Assembly: GCA_016182965.1 (NCBI GenBank)
Contig: JACPFM010000044.1
Span: forward strand, 59,606 to 123,605
From: Deltaproteobacteria bacterium
GTDB taxonomy: Bacteria; Myxococcota_A; Polyangia; Polyangiales; JADJMO01
DNA length: 64,000 bases
Direction: 5' to 3'
Both the position numbers and the translations under genes were made by a program. Within the stretch, counting starts at the first letter, position 1. Each line of letters begins with the position of its first letter. Below are positions 53,674 to 63,515 of the stretch, one piece after another. The notes under the pieces were generated by a model. The model did not search any database. It was not told where the DNA came from and saw nothing but the letters and a program-made list of their open reading frames with translations.

Positions 53674-55706
53674 CGACGCCGAGCAAGCGGATCCTGATCG
53701 TCGAGGACCAGCGGCTCATCGCCGCCGACCTCGCGAGCACGCTCAAGCGGCTCGGGTACGACGTCGCGGGCAGCGTCGCGTCGGGCGAGGAGGCGGTGCC
53801 CGCTGCGCTCGAGCTGCACCCGGACCTGATCCTCATGGACATCCGCCTCCGCGACGAGATGGACGGCATCCAGGCTGCCGAGGCGATCCGCGCGCGCAGC
53901 GACGTTCCGATCGTGTACCTCACCGCCTACGCCGACGAGGAGACGATCGCGCGCGCGAAGGGCACGACCCCGTTCGGCTACCTCGTCAAGCCGTTCAACG
54001 AGAGGGAGCTGCGGGCGGCGATCGAGATCGCCATCTACAAGCACGACGCCGATCGTCTCCTCGCCGAGGAGCGCGCCGGCAGACGAGCGGCCGAGGAGTT
54101 CAAGCTCCTCGTCGACAGCGTCAAGGACTACGCCATCTACATGCTCGATCCCTCGGGACACGTCGCGACGTGGAACGAGGGCGCCCGGCGCATCAAGGGG
54201 TACGCGGCCGGCGAGATCCTGGGCAAGCACCTCTCGGTGTTCTACCCGCCGGAGGACGTCGAGGCGGGGCGCCCTCGAGAGGTCCTCCAACGGGCGTTGC
54301 GCGACGGGCGCGCGGAGATCGAGGGCTTTCGCGTGCGCAAGGACGGATCCCGCTTCTGGGCGAGCACCGTCATCACGCCGATGACCGACGGCGCCGGGCG
54401 CCTTCACGGGTTCGGCCATGTGACGCGGGACCTGACGGACCGAAAGCGTCGAGAGGAAGACAGTCATCTCCTCGATTGCGCGACCCTCGCGCTCGCGTCC
54501 TCGCTCGATCTCTCGACGACGCTCCCGGAGGTCGTGCGCATCGTCATCCCCGTCGTCGCCGACGGGTGCCTCCTCGACCTCGCGGACGACGCCGGCCAGC
54601 TCGTGCCTACTGCCATCGCCCACTCCGATCCCGAGTGCGAGGCGGTCGCGCGGCGCCTCTCCGCGACGCTGCCGCCGCAGCTCGGGCTCGACCGCGGCCC
54701 GCGTCATGTCTTCGCCACCGGCATCTCCGAGATCCACCCGAACGGCCGCGACGCGGCCCCGGCGGCCGAGCCGCTGCCCGCGACCCACCCCGAGCTGCTG
54801 CGGCGGCTGGGCGCGCGCTCGTACGTGAGCCTGCCGGTTCGGTGCCGGGGGAGGACGCTCGGCGTCCTCACCTTCCTTCGCTCGGCTCCGTTCGTGCGCT
54901 ACGCGAAGTCCGATCTCCCGTTCTTCGAGGAGCTCTCGCGCCGCATCGGTCTGGCGATCGACAACGCGCGTCTGTACCGGCAGGCGCAAGAGGCGATCGT
55001 CGCCCGCGACGAGTTCCTCCAGATCGCCTCGCACGAGCTCAACACACCGCTGACGCCGCTCCGCCTGCAGCTCGATGCGGTGACGCGCGCGCTGAGCGCC
55101 GCGGGCGTTCGTAACGACCGCCTGAGCCAGAAGGTGGCGGCCGCCACGCGACAGACCATGCGCCTCGCCGTGCTCGTCGATACCCTCCTCGACGTGTCGC
55201 GCCTCTCCGCCGGGCAGATCGTGCTCGACCGCGAGGTCTTCGACCTCGCCGCGGTCGTTCGAGACCTCGCAGCGCGGTTCCGGGTCGAGGCGGCGAAGGT
55301 CGGCTCCGAGCTCGCGGCCCACGTCGAGGGCTCCATCGTCGGGCGTTGGGACCGCGCCCGCGTCGAGCAGATCCTCTCGAACCTCCTCTCGAACGCCGTG
55401 AAGTTCGGGGCCGGAAGGCCCATCGAGATCCGCGCGACGGTCACCGGCGGCGTGGTGCGCATCTCGATCGCCGACCACGGCATCGGCATCGGTGAGGACG
55501 CGATGCGCCGCATCTTCGGCCGGTTCGAGCGAGCGGCGTCGCTGCGTCACTACGGCGGCTTCGGCCTCGGCCTGTTCATGGCCCGGCAGCTGGCCGAGGC
55601 ACACGGCGGCACGATCGTCGCCGAGAGCCAACCCGGCGTCGGCTCGCGGTTCACGGTCGCGCTGCCGCTCGAACCGACGCCCTTGGACCAACCGAGGGTG
55701 GCGTGA
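53670..55706 (+). CDS. Receiver-PAS-GAF hybrid histidine kinase
   Basis: The 678-residue protein has an N-terminal receiver (RILIVEDQRLIA, phosphoacceptor in LILMDIRLRDEMDG, VKPF), a PAS domain (FKLLVDSVKDYAIYMLD through SRFWASTVITPM), a GAF domain (ending GLAIDNARLYRQA), and a kinase core with His in IASHELNTPLTPLR and ATPase SNLLSNAVKFG plus DHGIGI. The receiver likely takes phosphate from the upstream HisKA_2 kinase, and its own kinase sends it on. The two stop/start codons overlap. It is convergent, without gap, with the membrane protein that follows. Confidence 0.93.
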   Translation: MTTPSKRILIVEDQRLIAADLASTLKRLGYDVAGSVASGEEAVPAALELHPDLILMDIRLRDEMDGIQAAEAIRARSDVPIVYLTAYADEETIARAKGTTPFGYLVKPFNERELRAAIEIAIYKHDADRLLAEERAGRRAAEEFKLLVDSVKDYAIYMLDPSGHVATWNEGARRIKGYAAGEILGKHLSVFYPPEDVEAGRPREVLQRALRDGRAEIEGFRVRKDGSRFWASTVITPMTDGAGRLHGFGHVTRDLTDRKRREEDSHLLDCATLALASSLDLSTTLPEVVRIVIPVVADGCLLDLADDAGQLVPTAIAHSDPECEAVARRLSATLPPQLGLDRGPRHVFATGISEIHPNGRDAAPAAEPLPATHPELLRRLGARSYVSLPVRCRGRTLGVLTFLRSAPFVRYAKSDLPFFEELSRRIGLAIDNARLYRQAQEAIVARDEFLQIASHELNTPLTPLRLQLDAVTRALSAAGVRNDRLSQKVAAATRQTMRLAVLVDTLLDVSRLSAGQIVLDREVFDLAAVVRDLAARFRVEAAKVGSELAAHVEGSIVGRWDRARVEQILSNLLSNAVKFGAGRPIEIRATVTGGVVRISIADHGIGIGEDAMRRIFGRFERAASLRHYGGFGLGLFMARQLAEAHGGTIVAESQPGVGSRFTVALPLEPTPLDQPRVA

Positions 55707-56708
55707 TCAAGCGGCGGAGGGGCGCTCGGCGCGCGTCGGCACGATCACGGGCACCAGCGCTCCCACCGCGCTCCACACGAGCTGCGTAAGCCTCGCGAGC
55801 GTCGCGATCGCCATCGCCATCGCCACGGTGACCCCGAGCGAGGTCGCGGCGTAGGCGAAGCTGCCGTCCATCGCGCCGACCTGCGCCGGCATGAACTCGC
55901 CGAGCGCGCTGCCGACGAGGTTGACGCCATCCGCGTGGAAGGCGCGCGCCGCGCTGCCGCCGCCGCCGACGGCGACGAGCAGGATGCCGTACTGCACCGC
56001 CTGCACGACGCGGTTGAGGAGCTTCGCGCCGAACGCGCCGGGCGCGACCCAAGGCGCCGCGCGCACCGTCTCGCGGAACGTCACGAGCGCGTCGGGCGCG
56101 TGGACGAACCAGCGCGCGGCGAAGGCAGGGATCTTCGCGTGCCGCGCGGCGACGATCATCCCGACCATGCCGATCCCGCAGAGCAGGGCGTGCGCGGAGA
56201 CCGCCAGCGCGATCACCGGCGCGCCGAGCGTCCACGCGGCGATCGCGCACGGCACCGAGATCACAGCGAGCGCGAGGAGGGTCATCGCGTGCTGCACCAC
56301 GACGATGCCGGCGGCCCGCGGCGCGCTCGTCGCCGCAGAGATCGAGGCCATCTTGATCCCTTCGCAGATCGTTCGTCCGGCCGGCAGCACCACCAGCGCC
56401 GCGTTGGCCACGAGGTGCATTCGAAACCACGCGCCCCAGTCGAGTCGTCGCGCGCCGTCGTCGGCGGCGACGGCGATCGCGCGCGTGCCGATCGTCTCGG
56501 CGACGATGCGCACCAGCTCGAGCGCAAGGAGCGCCGGCATCCACGGCAAGGCGCGGGTGACGAGCGACAAGAGCGCCCGCAGCCCGATCTGCCGGACGAG
56601 CAAGACGACCGCGACCACGCCCGCGATGGCGAGCGCGACCTGGGCGATGCGTTTCGCGCGGTCGCGCCTCGATCGGTGGGGGTGATGAGGTGCACTTTCC
56701 GCGCGCAT
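55707..56708 (-). CDS. Flippase-like membrane protein (LPG-synthase TM/UPF0104 type)
   Basis: The 333-residue protein has about eight hydrophobic helices and the pattern of the lysylphosphatidylglycerol-synthase membrane domain family (also hopanoid- or glycosyltransferase-linked): LVRQIGLRALLSLVTRALPWMP, then ALVVLPAGRTICEGIKMA and GEFMPAQVGAMDGSFAY near the C-terminus. These proteins move or modify lipids, but no partner gene is adjacent. ATG 56708 precedes a basic start. It is divergent from the sensor kinase at 56805. Confidence 0.75.
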   Translation of the reverse strand: MRAESAPHHPHRSRRDRAKRIAQVALAIAGVVAVVLLVRQIGLRALLSLVTRALPWMPALLALELVRIVAETIGTRAIAVAADDGARRLDWGAWFRMHLVANAALVVLPAGRTICEGIKMASISAATSAPRAAGIVVVQHAMTLLALAVISVPCAIAAWTLGAPVIALAVSAHALLCGIGMVGMIVAARHAKIPAFAARWFVHAPDALVTFRETVRAAPWVAPGAFGAKLLNRVVQAVQYGILLVAVGGGGSAARAFHADGVNLVGSALGEFMPAQVGAMDGSFAYAATSLGVTVAMAMAIATLARLTQLVWSAVGALVPVIVPTRAERPSAA

Positions 56709-56804
56709 GAACGGCTCTGGTGGTCGGTGGGTGCAAGCCGCATGCTGCGCGCGTCCGCTTTGGCCGGACCTCGCCGCGGCCCGACCTTCGCAACCGGGAC
56801 CGGC

Positions 56805-58985
56805 ATGGCGCAGTCGGCCGGTTCCGGCGTCCACGCAGCGAGCCTGGACGCGACGGCAGCGCGGGCACGACCGGCATCACGGCCGCCCAATTGGTACGCG
56901 AGGGTCGCAGCCGGCCTCGTGCTCGTCTTCGGCGGCCTCGTGCTGTGCGGGTGGCTCTTTCGCGTCCCCGCGTTGATACGTCCACACCCGGCGCTCGTGG
57001 TGATGAAGGCGAACGCCGCCCTCGGCTTCGTCTTGCTCGGCATGGTCGTCTGGCTGCTCGCGGACCCCTGGGCGCCCATCGACTCGTGGCGGGCGCGAGC
57101 CGCCCGTGCGCTCTCCCTCGTCGCGGCCATGATCGGACTCGCCACGTTCGTCGAGTACGCCCTCGGCCTGGATCTGCGCATCGACGAGGTGCTCGCGATC
57201 GACCGCTGGGCTCCGCGGCAGACCGGAGCGGCGGGCCGGATGGCGCTCAACTCCGCGGCGTGCCTCTTCCTTTCGGGTGTCGCCGCTTTCGTGATTTGGA
57301 CGCCGCTGCGCCGCCGCTACTGGATCAGCCAGGCGCTGGCCGCGCTCGTCTGGTTCGCCGCGCTCGTCACCCTCGTCGGCTACGCCTACCAGGTCGAGGT
57401 CCTCTACCGGGTCGGCGCCGTGACCTCGATGGCGCAGCTCGCGGCGGCGCTGTTCCTGGTGACCTCGATCGCGACCCTCGGCAGCCGGCCCGACGAGGGC
57501 TTCGTCGGCGCGCTCACGCGCGGAGGACCCGGCAGCTACATGTTCCGCCGGCAGCTTCCGCCGATCATCTTCCTGCCGCTGGTCCTCGGGTGGATCCGCC
57601 TGTGGGGAGAGGAGCAGGGGTTCTACCCGACGCGGGTCGGCACGCTGATCCTCGCCCTCTCGCTCGTCTTCGTCTTCGTCTTGATGGCCTGGCAGAGCGC
57701 GGTCTCGATGAACCGCGCCGACGAGAAGCGCCGGCGGGCCGAGCGCGCGCACGCCCTCCTGGCCGAGGCGGGAAAGGTCGTCGGCGCGTCGCTCAACCTC
57801 GACGAGACCCTCCAGCGCGTCACCAACGCCGCCGTCCCGGCGTTCGCGGACTGGTGCTTGATCCACGTGGTGAACGAGCACGACGTCGCGGTGCTCCGCG
57901 CGTTCGCGGCGTCGCGCGAGAGCGAGCGCGAGCTGCTGCGCGACCTCGCCGCGGAGCCCGGGGAGACGAACCCGAGGAGCGCGATCCGCGAGGCGATCCG
58001 GTCGGGGCGCCCGCTCCTGGTGAGGGAGGTCACGCCGGAGCACCTGCAGCACGTCCTCGGCCACCCGGCGCTCGGTCGGATCCTCGACCAGCTCTCGCCG
58101 AGGTCACTGGTGCTGGCGCCCATCTTCGTCGAGGGCACCGCGACGGCGGCGATGATGTTCGGCATGGGCGCGTCCGGGCGGTGCTTCGACGACGGCGACG
58201 TCGCGATCGCCGAGGAGCTCGCCAGCAGGGCCGCCATCGCCATCCACAACGCGTCGCTCTTCCGAAAGACGAACGAGGCGGTGCGGGAGCGGGACGAGAC
58301 GCTCGCCGTGATCTCTCACGACCTGAGGAACCCGCTCGGCGCGATCCTCCTGAGCGCCAACCTGCTGAAGCGCGCCGCCGGAGACGTCCGGCAGCAGGAG
58401 CTCGTGCGCGCGCGGGTCGACGTCATCCTCCGCTCGGGCGAGCGCATGAACAACATGATCGAGGACCTCCTCAGCGTGTCGAAGCTCGACGCGGGGCGCC
58501 TGGGTCTGAACCCACTCACCGTCTGCGGACCGGAGGTGGTGGACGCCGCGGTCGAGACGATGCGCCCATGGGCGCTGAAGAAGAACGTGTCGCTCGTCGT
58601 CGACATCCGGACGTCCGACTTCCGCATCGAGTGCGATCAGGACCGACTGGAGCGCGTGCTGACGAACCTGCTGGGCAACGCGATCAAGTTCTCGCCGACG
58701 GGCGCGGTGGTGATCGTCGGCGTCGAGGACGAGGGCGTCGAGGAGCTGCTCTTCTCGGTGAGCGACCGCGGACCGGGCATTCCGGCCGAAGATCAGGGCC
58801 ACGTCTTCGAGCGGTTCTGGCAGGCGCCGGAGACGGCGCAATCCGGGACGGGGCTCGGCCTCGCCATCGCCAAGGGCATCGTCGAGGCCCACGGCGGCCG
58901 GATCTGGGTCGAGAGCGAGGTCGGCAGGGGAGCGACGTTCCGCTTCACGGTGCCGAAACCGGCACGCCGCTCCCACGCCGCCTGA
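56805..58985 (+). CDS. Multi-pass membrane GAF histidine kinase
   Basis: The 726-residue kinase begins with about eight hydrophobic helices (residues 40-300; GLVLVFGGLVLCGWLF, AALGFVLLGMVVWLL, LVAAMIGLATFVEYAL, and onward), a membrane sensor resembling MASE-type domains. A GAF domain (about 330-480) and a kinase core with His in VISHDLRNPLGAIL, TNLLGNAIKFSP and DRGPGI follow. ATG 56805 with GGGA upstream is chosen; ATG 56685 and 56742 are in frame but overlap the divergent gene's region. The partner response regulator is not adjacent. Confidence 0.88.
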   Translation: MAQSAGSGVHAASLDATAARARPASRPPNWYARVAAGLVLVFGGLVLCGWLFRVPALIRPHPALVVMKANAALGFVLLGMVVWLLADPWAPIDSWRARAARALSLVAAMIGLATFVEYALGLDLRIDEVLAIDRWAPRQTGAAGRMALNSAACLFLSGVAAFVIWTPLRRRYWISQALAALVWFAALVTLVGYAYQVEVLYRVGAVTSMAQLAAALFLVTSIATLGSRPDEGFVGALTRGGPGSYMFRRQLPPIIFLPLVLGWIRLWGEEQGFYPTRVGTLILALSLVFVFVLMAWQSAVSMNRADEKRRRAERAHALLAEAGKVVGASLNLDETLQRVTNAAVPAFADWCLIHVVNEHDVAVLRAFAASRESERELLRDLAAEPGETNPRSAIREAIRSGRPLLVREVTPEHLQHVLGHPALGRILDQLSPRSLVLAPIFVEGTATAAMMFGMGASGRCFDDGDVAIAEELASRAAIAIHNASLFRKTNEAVRERDETLAVISHDLRNPLGAILLSANLLKRAAGDVRQQELVRARVDVILRSGERMNNMIEDLLSVSKLDAGRLGLNPLTVCGPEVVDAAVETMRPWALKKNVSLVVDIRTSDFRIECDQDRLERVLTNLLGNAIKFSPTGAVVIVGVEDEGVEELLFSVSDRGPGIPAEDQGHVFERFWQAPETAQSGTGLGLAIAKGIVEAHGGRIWVESEVGRGATFRFTVPKPARRSHAA

Positions 58986-58988
58986 CGC

Positions 58989-61340
58989 CTACTTGCAGAG
59001 GCTGACGTCGCCGGGCACGCGGACCGTCACCACGCGTGCGTCGGTCTCGATCTTCCCGTCGCCGATCACCAGGATCTTGAACGAGAACACCTGATCGGTG
59101 CACGTCGCCGGCACGTCGACGTTCTGCATCTCGAGCAGGAACCGCACGACGGTGCCGGGGCACAGGCTGGTGAACGAGTCGAAGATGCCGTCGGGGCCGG
59201 CGGTCGGGAGCAGATCGCCGATCGACGGCGCGCTGCAGCCGGCGGGCAGCGGCGACTCGTAGCTGACCGGGATGCCCCGCTTGAAGAACTTCCGCTCGTC
59301 GAAGGTCGACGTCGCGTTGTCGCGCGCCTCGAGCCACACCGTCTTGAAGTTGACGAAGGTGGCGAGCTTGATGATGGCGTCGGTGATCGCCGTGGCGATG
59401 CCGCTGCCGGCCGAGTCGCTCGTGAAGACCAGCGGGCACACCAGCTTGCCGGTGCTGTCGGGCACGGCGGGGACCGCGGCGCCGCCGAGGCCGTGCGGGC
59501 ACGTGGTGCCGGTCGCCGCGACGTGGGTGCCGGTCTTCAGCGCGAAGTTCTCCTCCTGACGCCGGGCCGTCTCGCTGGTGCCGAGGCGCACCGAGATGCC
59601 GATGAACCTCGCGCCGATCGTGGTGAGCGCGTCGAGCGTCTCCTTCACCGTCTTGGGCTTCTGATCGGCGCCGGTGCCGAAGCCCGTCGTCGAGTACGGG
59701 TCGAGCCCGCCCGACGCGCTCGGCGCCTCGCTGTCGCCCGGCGCGTGGTGGAACACCGCGTCGGTCGCGAGCACGAGGATCGGCTGCGAGTCGGAGCGGA
59801 AGCCCATGCCGCCGACCGGTCCGTGGCCCTTGGACGCGTCGAGGCCGACCGTGCCGTCGAACTTCGCGGTCCAGATCGCGCCGGCCGGCGAGCGGAAGCC
59901 GGCGCCGGTGGCGGTCTGGAAGATCGCCTCGATCTGCGACTCGGGGATGTCGCGTCCGCCGGCGGCGCTCAGCGCGTTCACGCCCGTCTGCACGTCGGTC
60001 AGCACCGTGGTGATGCGCTGCCGCAGGCGCGCCGGGAAGTCGCTCGGATCACCGTACGGGTTGAGCGGGAAGTCGCGGTGATCCATCACGCCGAAGGCGG
60101 TGTCGGGGATCTTCGCCTTGAGATCGGAGGCGATCTTCGACAGCGACGTGCGGATGCCGGTGATCGAGCCGCTCATCGAGCCGGTGGTGTCGACGATGAA
60201 CGCGACGTCGGCCTTCTTGAGCGTGGGCCGGAAGGTGAGCTCCTGCGTGCGCGGCAGGCCCTTGTACGGCAGGTCGAACGAGAAGCCGCCGATGGTGCCC
60301 GGGTTGCTCTTCGGATCGAGCGGGTTGGTCCCCGCGGCGACCTCCTCGGCGTCGGTGTAGCCGTCGCCGTCGGTGTCCTTCTTCGTCGGCGAGGTGCCGC
60401 GCGCCTTCTCGTCCTTGTCGGTCAGGCCGTCGTTGTCGGAGTCGGTGTCCTGGAAGTCGGGGATGGTGTCGCCGTCGCTGTCGATCGGCGGCGTCACCAC
60501 GTTGGTGTCGCCCGCCTCGTCCTTGTCGGCGAACCCGTCGCCGTCGGAGTCGAGGTCGTTCGAGTCGACGATGCCGTCTTTGTCGGTGTCCTTGAGGTCG
60601 CCCTTGCTCTCGTGGAAGTTCGAGATGGTGTCGCCGTCGTCGTCGGTCTTGTCGACGACGCCGCAGCCGCCCTCGAGGCACGGCGTGCCCGGGCACTTGG
60701 TGCCGCAGATGCCGCAGTTGTTCGGGTCGTAAGCGAGGTTGACGCAGCTGAGCCCGCAGCGCTTGAGCGGCTCGGCGCAGGTGTCGCTGCACTTGCCGTC
60801 GCTGCACACCTCCTCCGCTCCGCACTTCACGTCGCACGCGCCGCAGTGGGCCGGATCGTTCTTGGTGTCGCGGCACGTGTCGCCGCACTTCAGGAGCGGA
60901 TCGGGGCAGGTGGTCGCGCACCCGGCGGGGCCGCAGACCTCGCCCGTGACGCACGCGACCCCGCAGCCGCCGCAGTTGGCCGGGTCGTGCAGCGGGTCGA
61001 CGCAGCGCCCCTCGCACGCGACCAGCGGCGGGTCGCACTTCGACGCGCAGAAGCCCTCGCTGCAGACCTCACCGACCGCGCACGTGACGCCGCAGGCGCC
61101 GCAGTTGGCCGGATCGAAGCGCTTGTCGACGCACCCGGCGTCCCCGCACAGGATCAGGTTGCCCGTGCACTCGACGACGCTGCCGTCGCCCGTCTCGCCG
61201 CCGGTCTCGCCGGCCTCGCCGCCCTCGACGGCGGCGTCGACGAGGACCTCGGGGACGTCGAGGCCCGAGGCCGAACCACACCCCACTGAGCCCAGTGCAG
61301 GGATCAGAGCGAACAGCGAGACGGTAAGCGATGCGCGCAT
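58989..61340 (-). CDS. Large surface lipoprotein: Cys-rich repeats, TSP3 repeats and VWA domain
   Basis: The 783-residue protein has a signal peptide with lipobox (Cys21, SVGC). Residues 58-226 hold four Cys-rich repeats, each with a [16 protein letters not shown] core. Residues 232-342 are thrombospondin type 3 calcium-binding repeats ([26 protein letters not shown]). From about 378 a von Willebrand A domain begins with the MIDAS motif DTTGS at 384-388, and the C-terminus resembles a beta-sandwich. This build is typical of myxobacterial adhesion-type lipoproteins. The function is probably surface binding; the partner is unknown. AGGAG lies seven bases upstream of the ATG. Confidence 0.88.
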   Translation of the reverse strand: MRASLTVSLFALIPALGSVGCGSASGLDVPEVLVDAAVEGGEAGETGGETGDGSVVECTGNLILCGDAGCVDKRFDPANCGACGVTCAVGEVCSEGFCASKCDPPLVACEGRCVDPLHDPANCGGCGVACVTGEVCGPAGCATTCPDPLLKCGDTCRDTKNDPAHCGACDVKCGAEEVCSDGKCSDTCAEPLKRCGLSCVNLAYDPNNCGICGTKCPGTPCLEGGCGVVDKTDDDGDTISNFHESKGDLKDTDKDGIVDSNDLDSDGDGFADKDEAGDTNVVTPPIDSDGDTIPDFQDTDSDNDGLTDKDEKARGTSPTKKDTDGDGYTDAEEVAAGTNPLDPKSNPGTIGGFSFDLPYKGLPRTQELTFRPTLKKADVAFIVDTTGSMSGSITGIRTSLSKIASDLKAKIPDTAFGVMDHRDFPLNPYGDPSDFPARLRQRITTVLTDVQTGVNALSAAGGRDIPESQIEAIFQTATGAGFRSPAGAIWTAKFDGTVGLDASKGHGPVGGMGFRSDSQPILVLATDAVFHHAPGDSEAPSASGGLDPYSTTGFGTGADQKPKTVKETLDALTTIGARFIGISVRLGTSETARRQEENFALKTGTHVAATGTTCPHGLGGAAVPAVPDSTGKLVCPLVFTSDSAGSGIATAITDAIIKLATFVNFKTVWLEARDNATSTFDERKFFKRGIPVSYESPLPAGCSAPSIGDLLPTAGPDGIFDSFTSLCPGTVVRFLLEMQNVDVPATCTDQVFSFKILVIGDGKIETDARVVTVRVPGDVSLCK

Positions 61341-61625
61341 GGAAGACTCCTGGGCCGGGTCGAACGACGCCGGACGCTGAGCAAATTGGCTGCCGAGCCC
61401 CCGTCCGTCACGAAACCCGCAGAATCGCGGTCGAATGCGCCCGCATCGTGCGGCACGAAGTGGCACGACGCAAACCTGGACCGTCATTCCGCGCACGGTC
61501 ACCTCCCCGGATGTGGCGGACGCGACGCGACCGCGACGGTATTGCCGGAAAATGACCGCCGTGCTGGCCGCATGCGCCGGGGGCGGGGTGACTTCGGGGT
61601 CGGGTGGCCTTACAAGCACCGGCCG

Positions 61626-63128
61626 ATGCCCGAGAAGCGCCGACTGACCGTCCTCGACCATGAGTCCCACGGCCGTCGCCGCCCGGACGACGACCCGGTT
61701 GGCGATGGCGATCGCTTCCACGACGAGTGCGGCGTCGTCGGGGTGTACGACCACCAGGAAGCGGCCAACCTCACCTATCTCGGCCTGCACGCGCTGCAGC
61801 ACCGCGGGCAGGAGTCCTGCGGGATCGTCACCTCGAGCGAGGGGCAGCTGTTCGTCCACCGCGGCATGGGCCTCGTGCAGGACGTGTTCGGCGCCGACGC
61901 GATCAAGCGCCTCCCCGGGCCCCACGCCATCGGTCACGTGCGCTACTCGACGGCCGGCGGCAGCCACCCTCGCAATGCGCAGCCCATCGCGGTCGACACC
62001 GCGCATGGCTCCATCGCGGTCGGGCACAACGGCAACCTGACCAACGCCGAGGAGCTCCGGGCCACGCTCGAGGCGCGCGGCTCGATCTTCACCTCGTCGA
62101 GCGACACCGAGGTCATCGTTCACCTCATCGCCCTCTCGCGGGCGGCCGGCGTGGTCGACAAGGTCATCGACGCGCTGCACCAGGTGCGCGGCGCCTACTC
62201 GCTTGTCGTGCTCACCGGCGACTCGCTCATCGCGGTGCGCGATCCGATGGGCGTCCGCCCGCTGGTCCTCGGCCGCCTGAACGGAGCGCACGTCGTCGCG
62301 AGCGAGCCCTGCGCGTTCGAGCTGATCGGCGCCGAGTACGTGCGCGATCTCGACCCGGGCGAGATGCTCATCATCAACGACGAGGGCCTGCGCTCGCTCG
62401 CGCCGTTCCCCAAGCAGCCGCGGCACCTCTGCGTCTTCGAGTACATCTACTTCGCGCGCCCCGACTCGCGCATCGAGGGGCGCAGCGTCTACGCGACCCG
62501 CAAGGCGCTCGGCCGCCGCCTCGCCAAGGAGCACCCCGTCGAGGCCGACATCGTGGTGCCGGTCCCCGACAGCGGCGTGCCCGCGGCCATCGGCTACGCG
62601 GAGCAGAGCGGCATCCCCTACGACATGGGCCTCGTGCGCTCGCACTACGTCGGTCGCACGTTCATCGAGCCGTCGCAGAGCATCCGTCACTTCGGCGTGA
62701 AGCTGAAGCTCTCGCCGGTGGCCGAGACGCTCGCCGGCAAGCGCGTGGTGGTCATCGACGACTCCATCGTCCGCGGCACCACCTCGCGCAAGATCGTGAA
62801 GATGATCCGCGACGCCGGTGCGACGAAGGTCCACATGCGCGTCTCGTCGCCGCCCACGCAGTGGCCCTGCTTCTACGGCATCGACACCCCCTCGCGCCGC
62901 GAGCTCATCGCCTCGAGCCATTCGACGACGGAGATCGCGCGCTACATCACCGCCGATTCGGTCGGCTACATGTCGATCGACGCGATGGTCGAGGCGGTGC
63001 GCGGCGAGCCGATCCCCGACCTGCAACGCGCGGGCCTCTGCCACGCGTGCTTCTCGGGCGACTACCCGATCCCCGTCGCCCAGCGCGAGTCGGCGCACGA
63101 TCGGCAGCTGCGGCTGATCGGCGTCTGA
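61626..63128 (+). CDS. purF: Amidophosphoribosyltransferase PurF
   Basis: A 500-residue protein with the N-terminal glutaminase nucleophile Cys35 in [10 protein letters not shown], preceded by a 34-residue segment that would be a cleaved propeptide. The glutamine domain shows [11 protein letters not shown] and VRYSTAGGS. The PRPP site is [13 protein letters not shown]. The C-terminal CFSGDYPIP is typical. It carries out the first committed step of purine synthesis (PRPP plus glutamine to phosphoribosylamine). No other purine genes lie beside it. The ATG is chosen because GGCC and the family's N-terminal layout fit. Confidence 0.96.
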   Translation: MPEKRRLTVLDHESHGRRRPDDDPVGDGDRFHDECGVVGVYDHQEAANLTYLGLHALQHRGQESCGIVTSSEGQLFVHRGMGLVQDVFGADAIKRLPGPHAIGHVRYSTAGGSHPRNAQPIAVDTAHGSIAVGHNGNLTNAEELRATLEARGSIFTSSSDTEVIVHLIALSRAAGVVDKVIDALHQVRGAYSLVVLTGDSLIAVRDPMGVRPLVLGRLNGAHVVASEPCAFELIGAEYVRDLDPGEMLIINDEGLRSLAPFPKQPRHLCVFEYIYFARPDSRIEGRSVYATRKALGRRLAKEHPVEADIVVPVPDSGVPAAIGYAEQSGIPYDMGLVRSHYVGRTFIEPSQSIRHFGVKLKLSPVAETLAGKRVVVIDDSIVRGTTSRKIVKMIRDAGATKVHMRVSSPPTQWPCFYGIDTPSRRELIASSHSTTEIARYITADSVGYMSIDAMVEAVRGEPIPDLQRAGLCHACFSGDYPIPVAQRESAHDRQLRLIGV

Positions 63129-63515
63129 AGACCTGTTGCCCCCGGACTGAAGTCCGGGGCACCGTCTGCACCTCAAGTCCTTCGGACTTCACCGGCTCGC
63201 CAGACTGGCTCGGGGCTGTCGCCGCAAGGACGTCCAGCGGCGAACGGGCCTAGGAAGCAGGGGTGCCGGCGACTTCACTGGGCTCGTCGACCGCGTCACT
63301 TCTTCGAGAGCGAGCAGCTCGTAGCCCGGAGGGCTTCGCCCGGCTGTCGGTGCCCCGGACTTCAGTCCGGGGGCCTGACAGCTCTCGAGCCCGCGGCGAC
63401 CGCGCGACGCGTGACGCTGTGCGGCACCGACATCGGATGCGCGCGGCCCCGTTCAAAAACCGAATAGACGTTGGTGGATACACACTCGGGGCGGGGGGCT
63501 GCGAGCCTCGCGACC
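63129..63515. other. Gene-free stretch containing inverted repeats
   Basis: 387 bp between purF and the SpvB-like gene. It holds a pair of inverted 27-bp repeats at 63138-63164 and 63348-63374 and several hairpins between them. AT-rich DNA at about 63452-63480 (AAAAACCGAATAGACG) may hold the promoter of the next gene. I see no convincing ORF. Confidence 0.6.
63138..63374. repeat. Inverted-repeat element after purF
   Basis: The 27 bp at 63138-63164 (core CCCCGGACTGAAGTCCGGGG) are the exact reverse complement of 63348-63374. Each arm is itself a near-perfect hairpin. Between them lie AAGTCC-TTC-GGACTT (63175-63189) and GGGC-TTC-GCCC (about 63331-63341) hairpins. The first arm begins 9 bp after the purF stop, so it may terminate that gene. 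Confidence 0.8.

Noticed and set aside
61341..61625. A possible small gene between the VWA lipoprotein and purF
   Set aside because: The only ORF (70 codons from 61435) has an Arg/Thr-rich sequence, no Shine-Dalgarno and mixed codon positions; I read it as a non-coding divergent promoter region.
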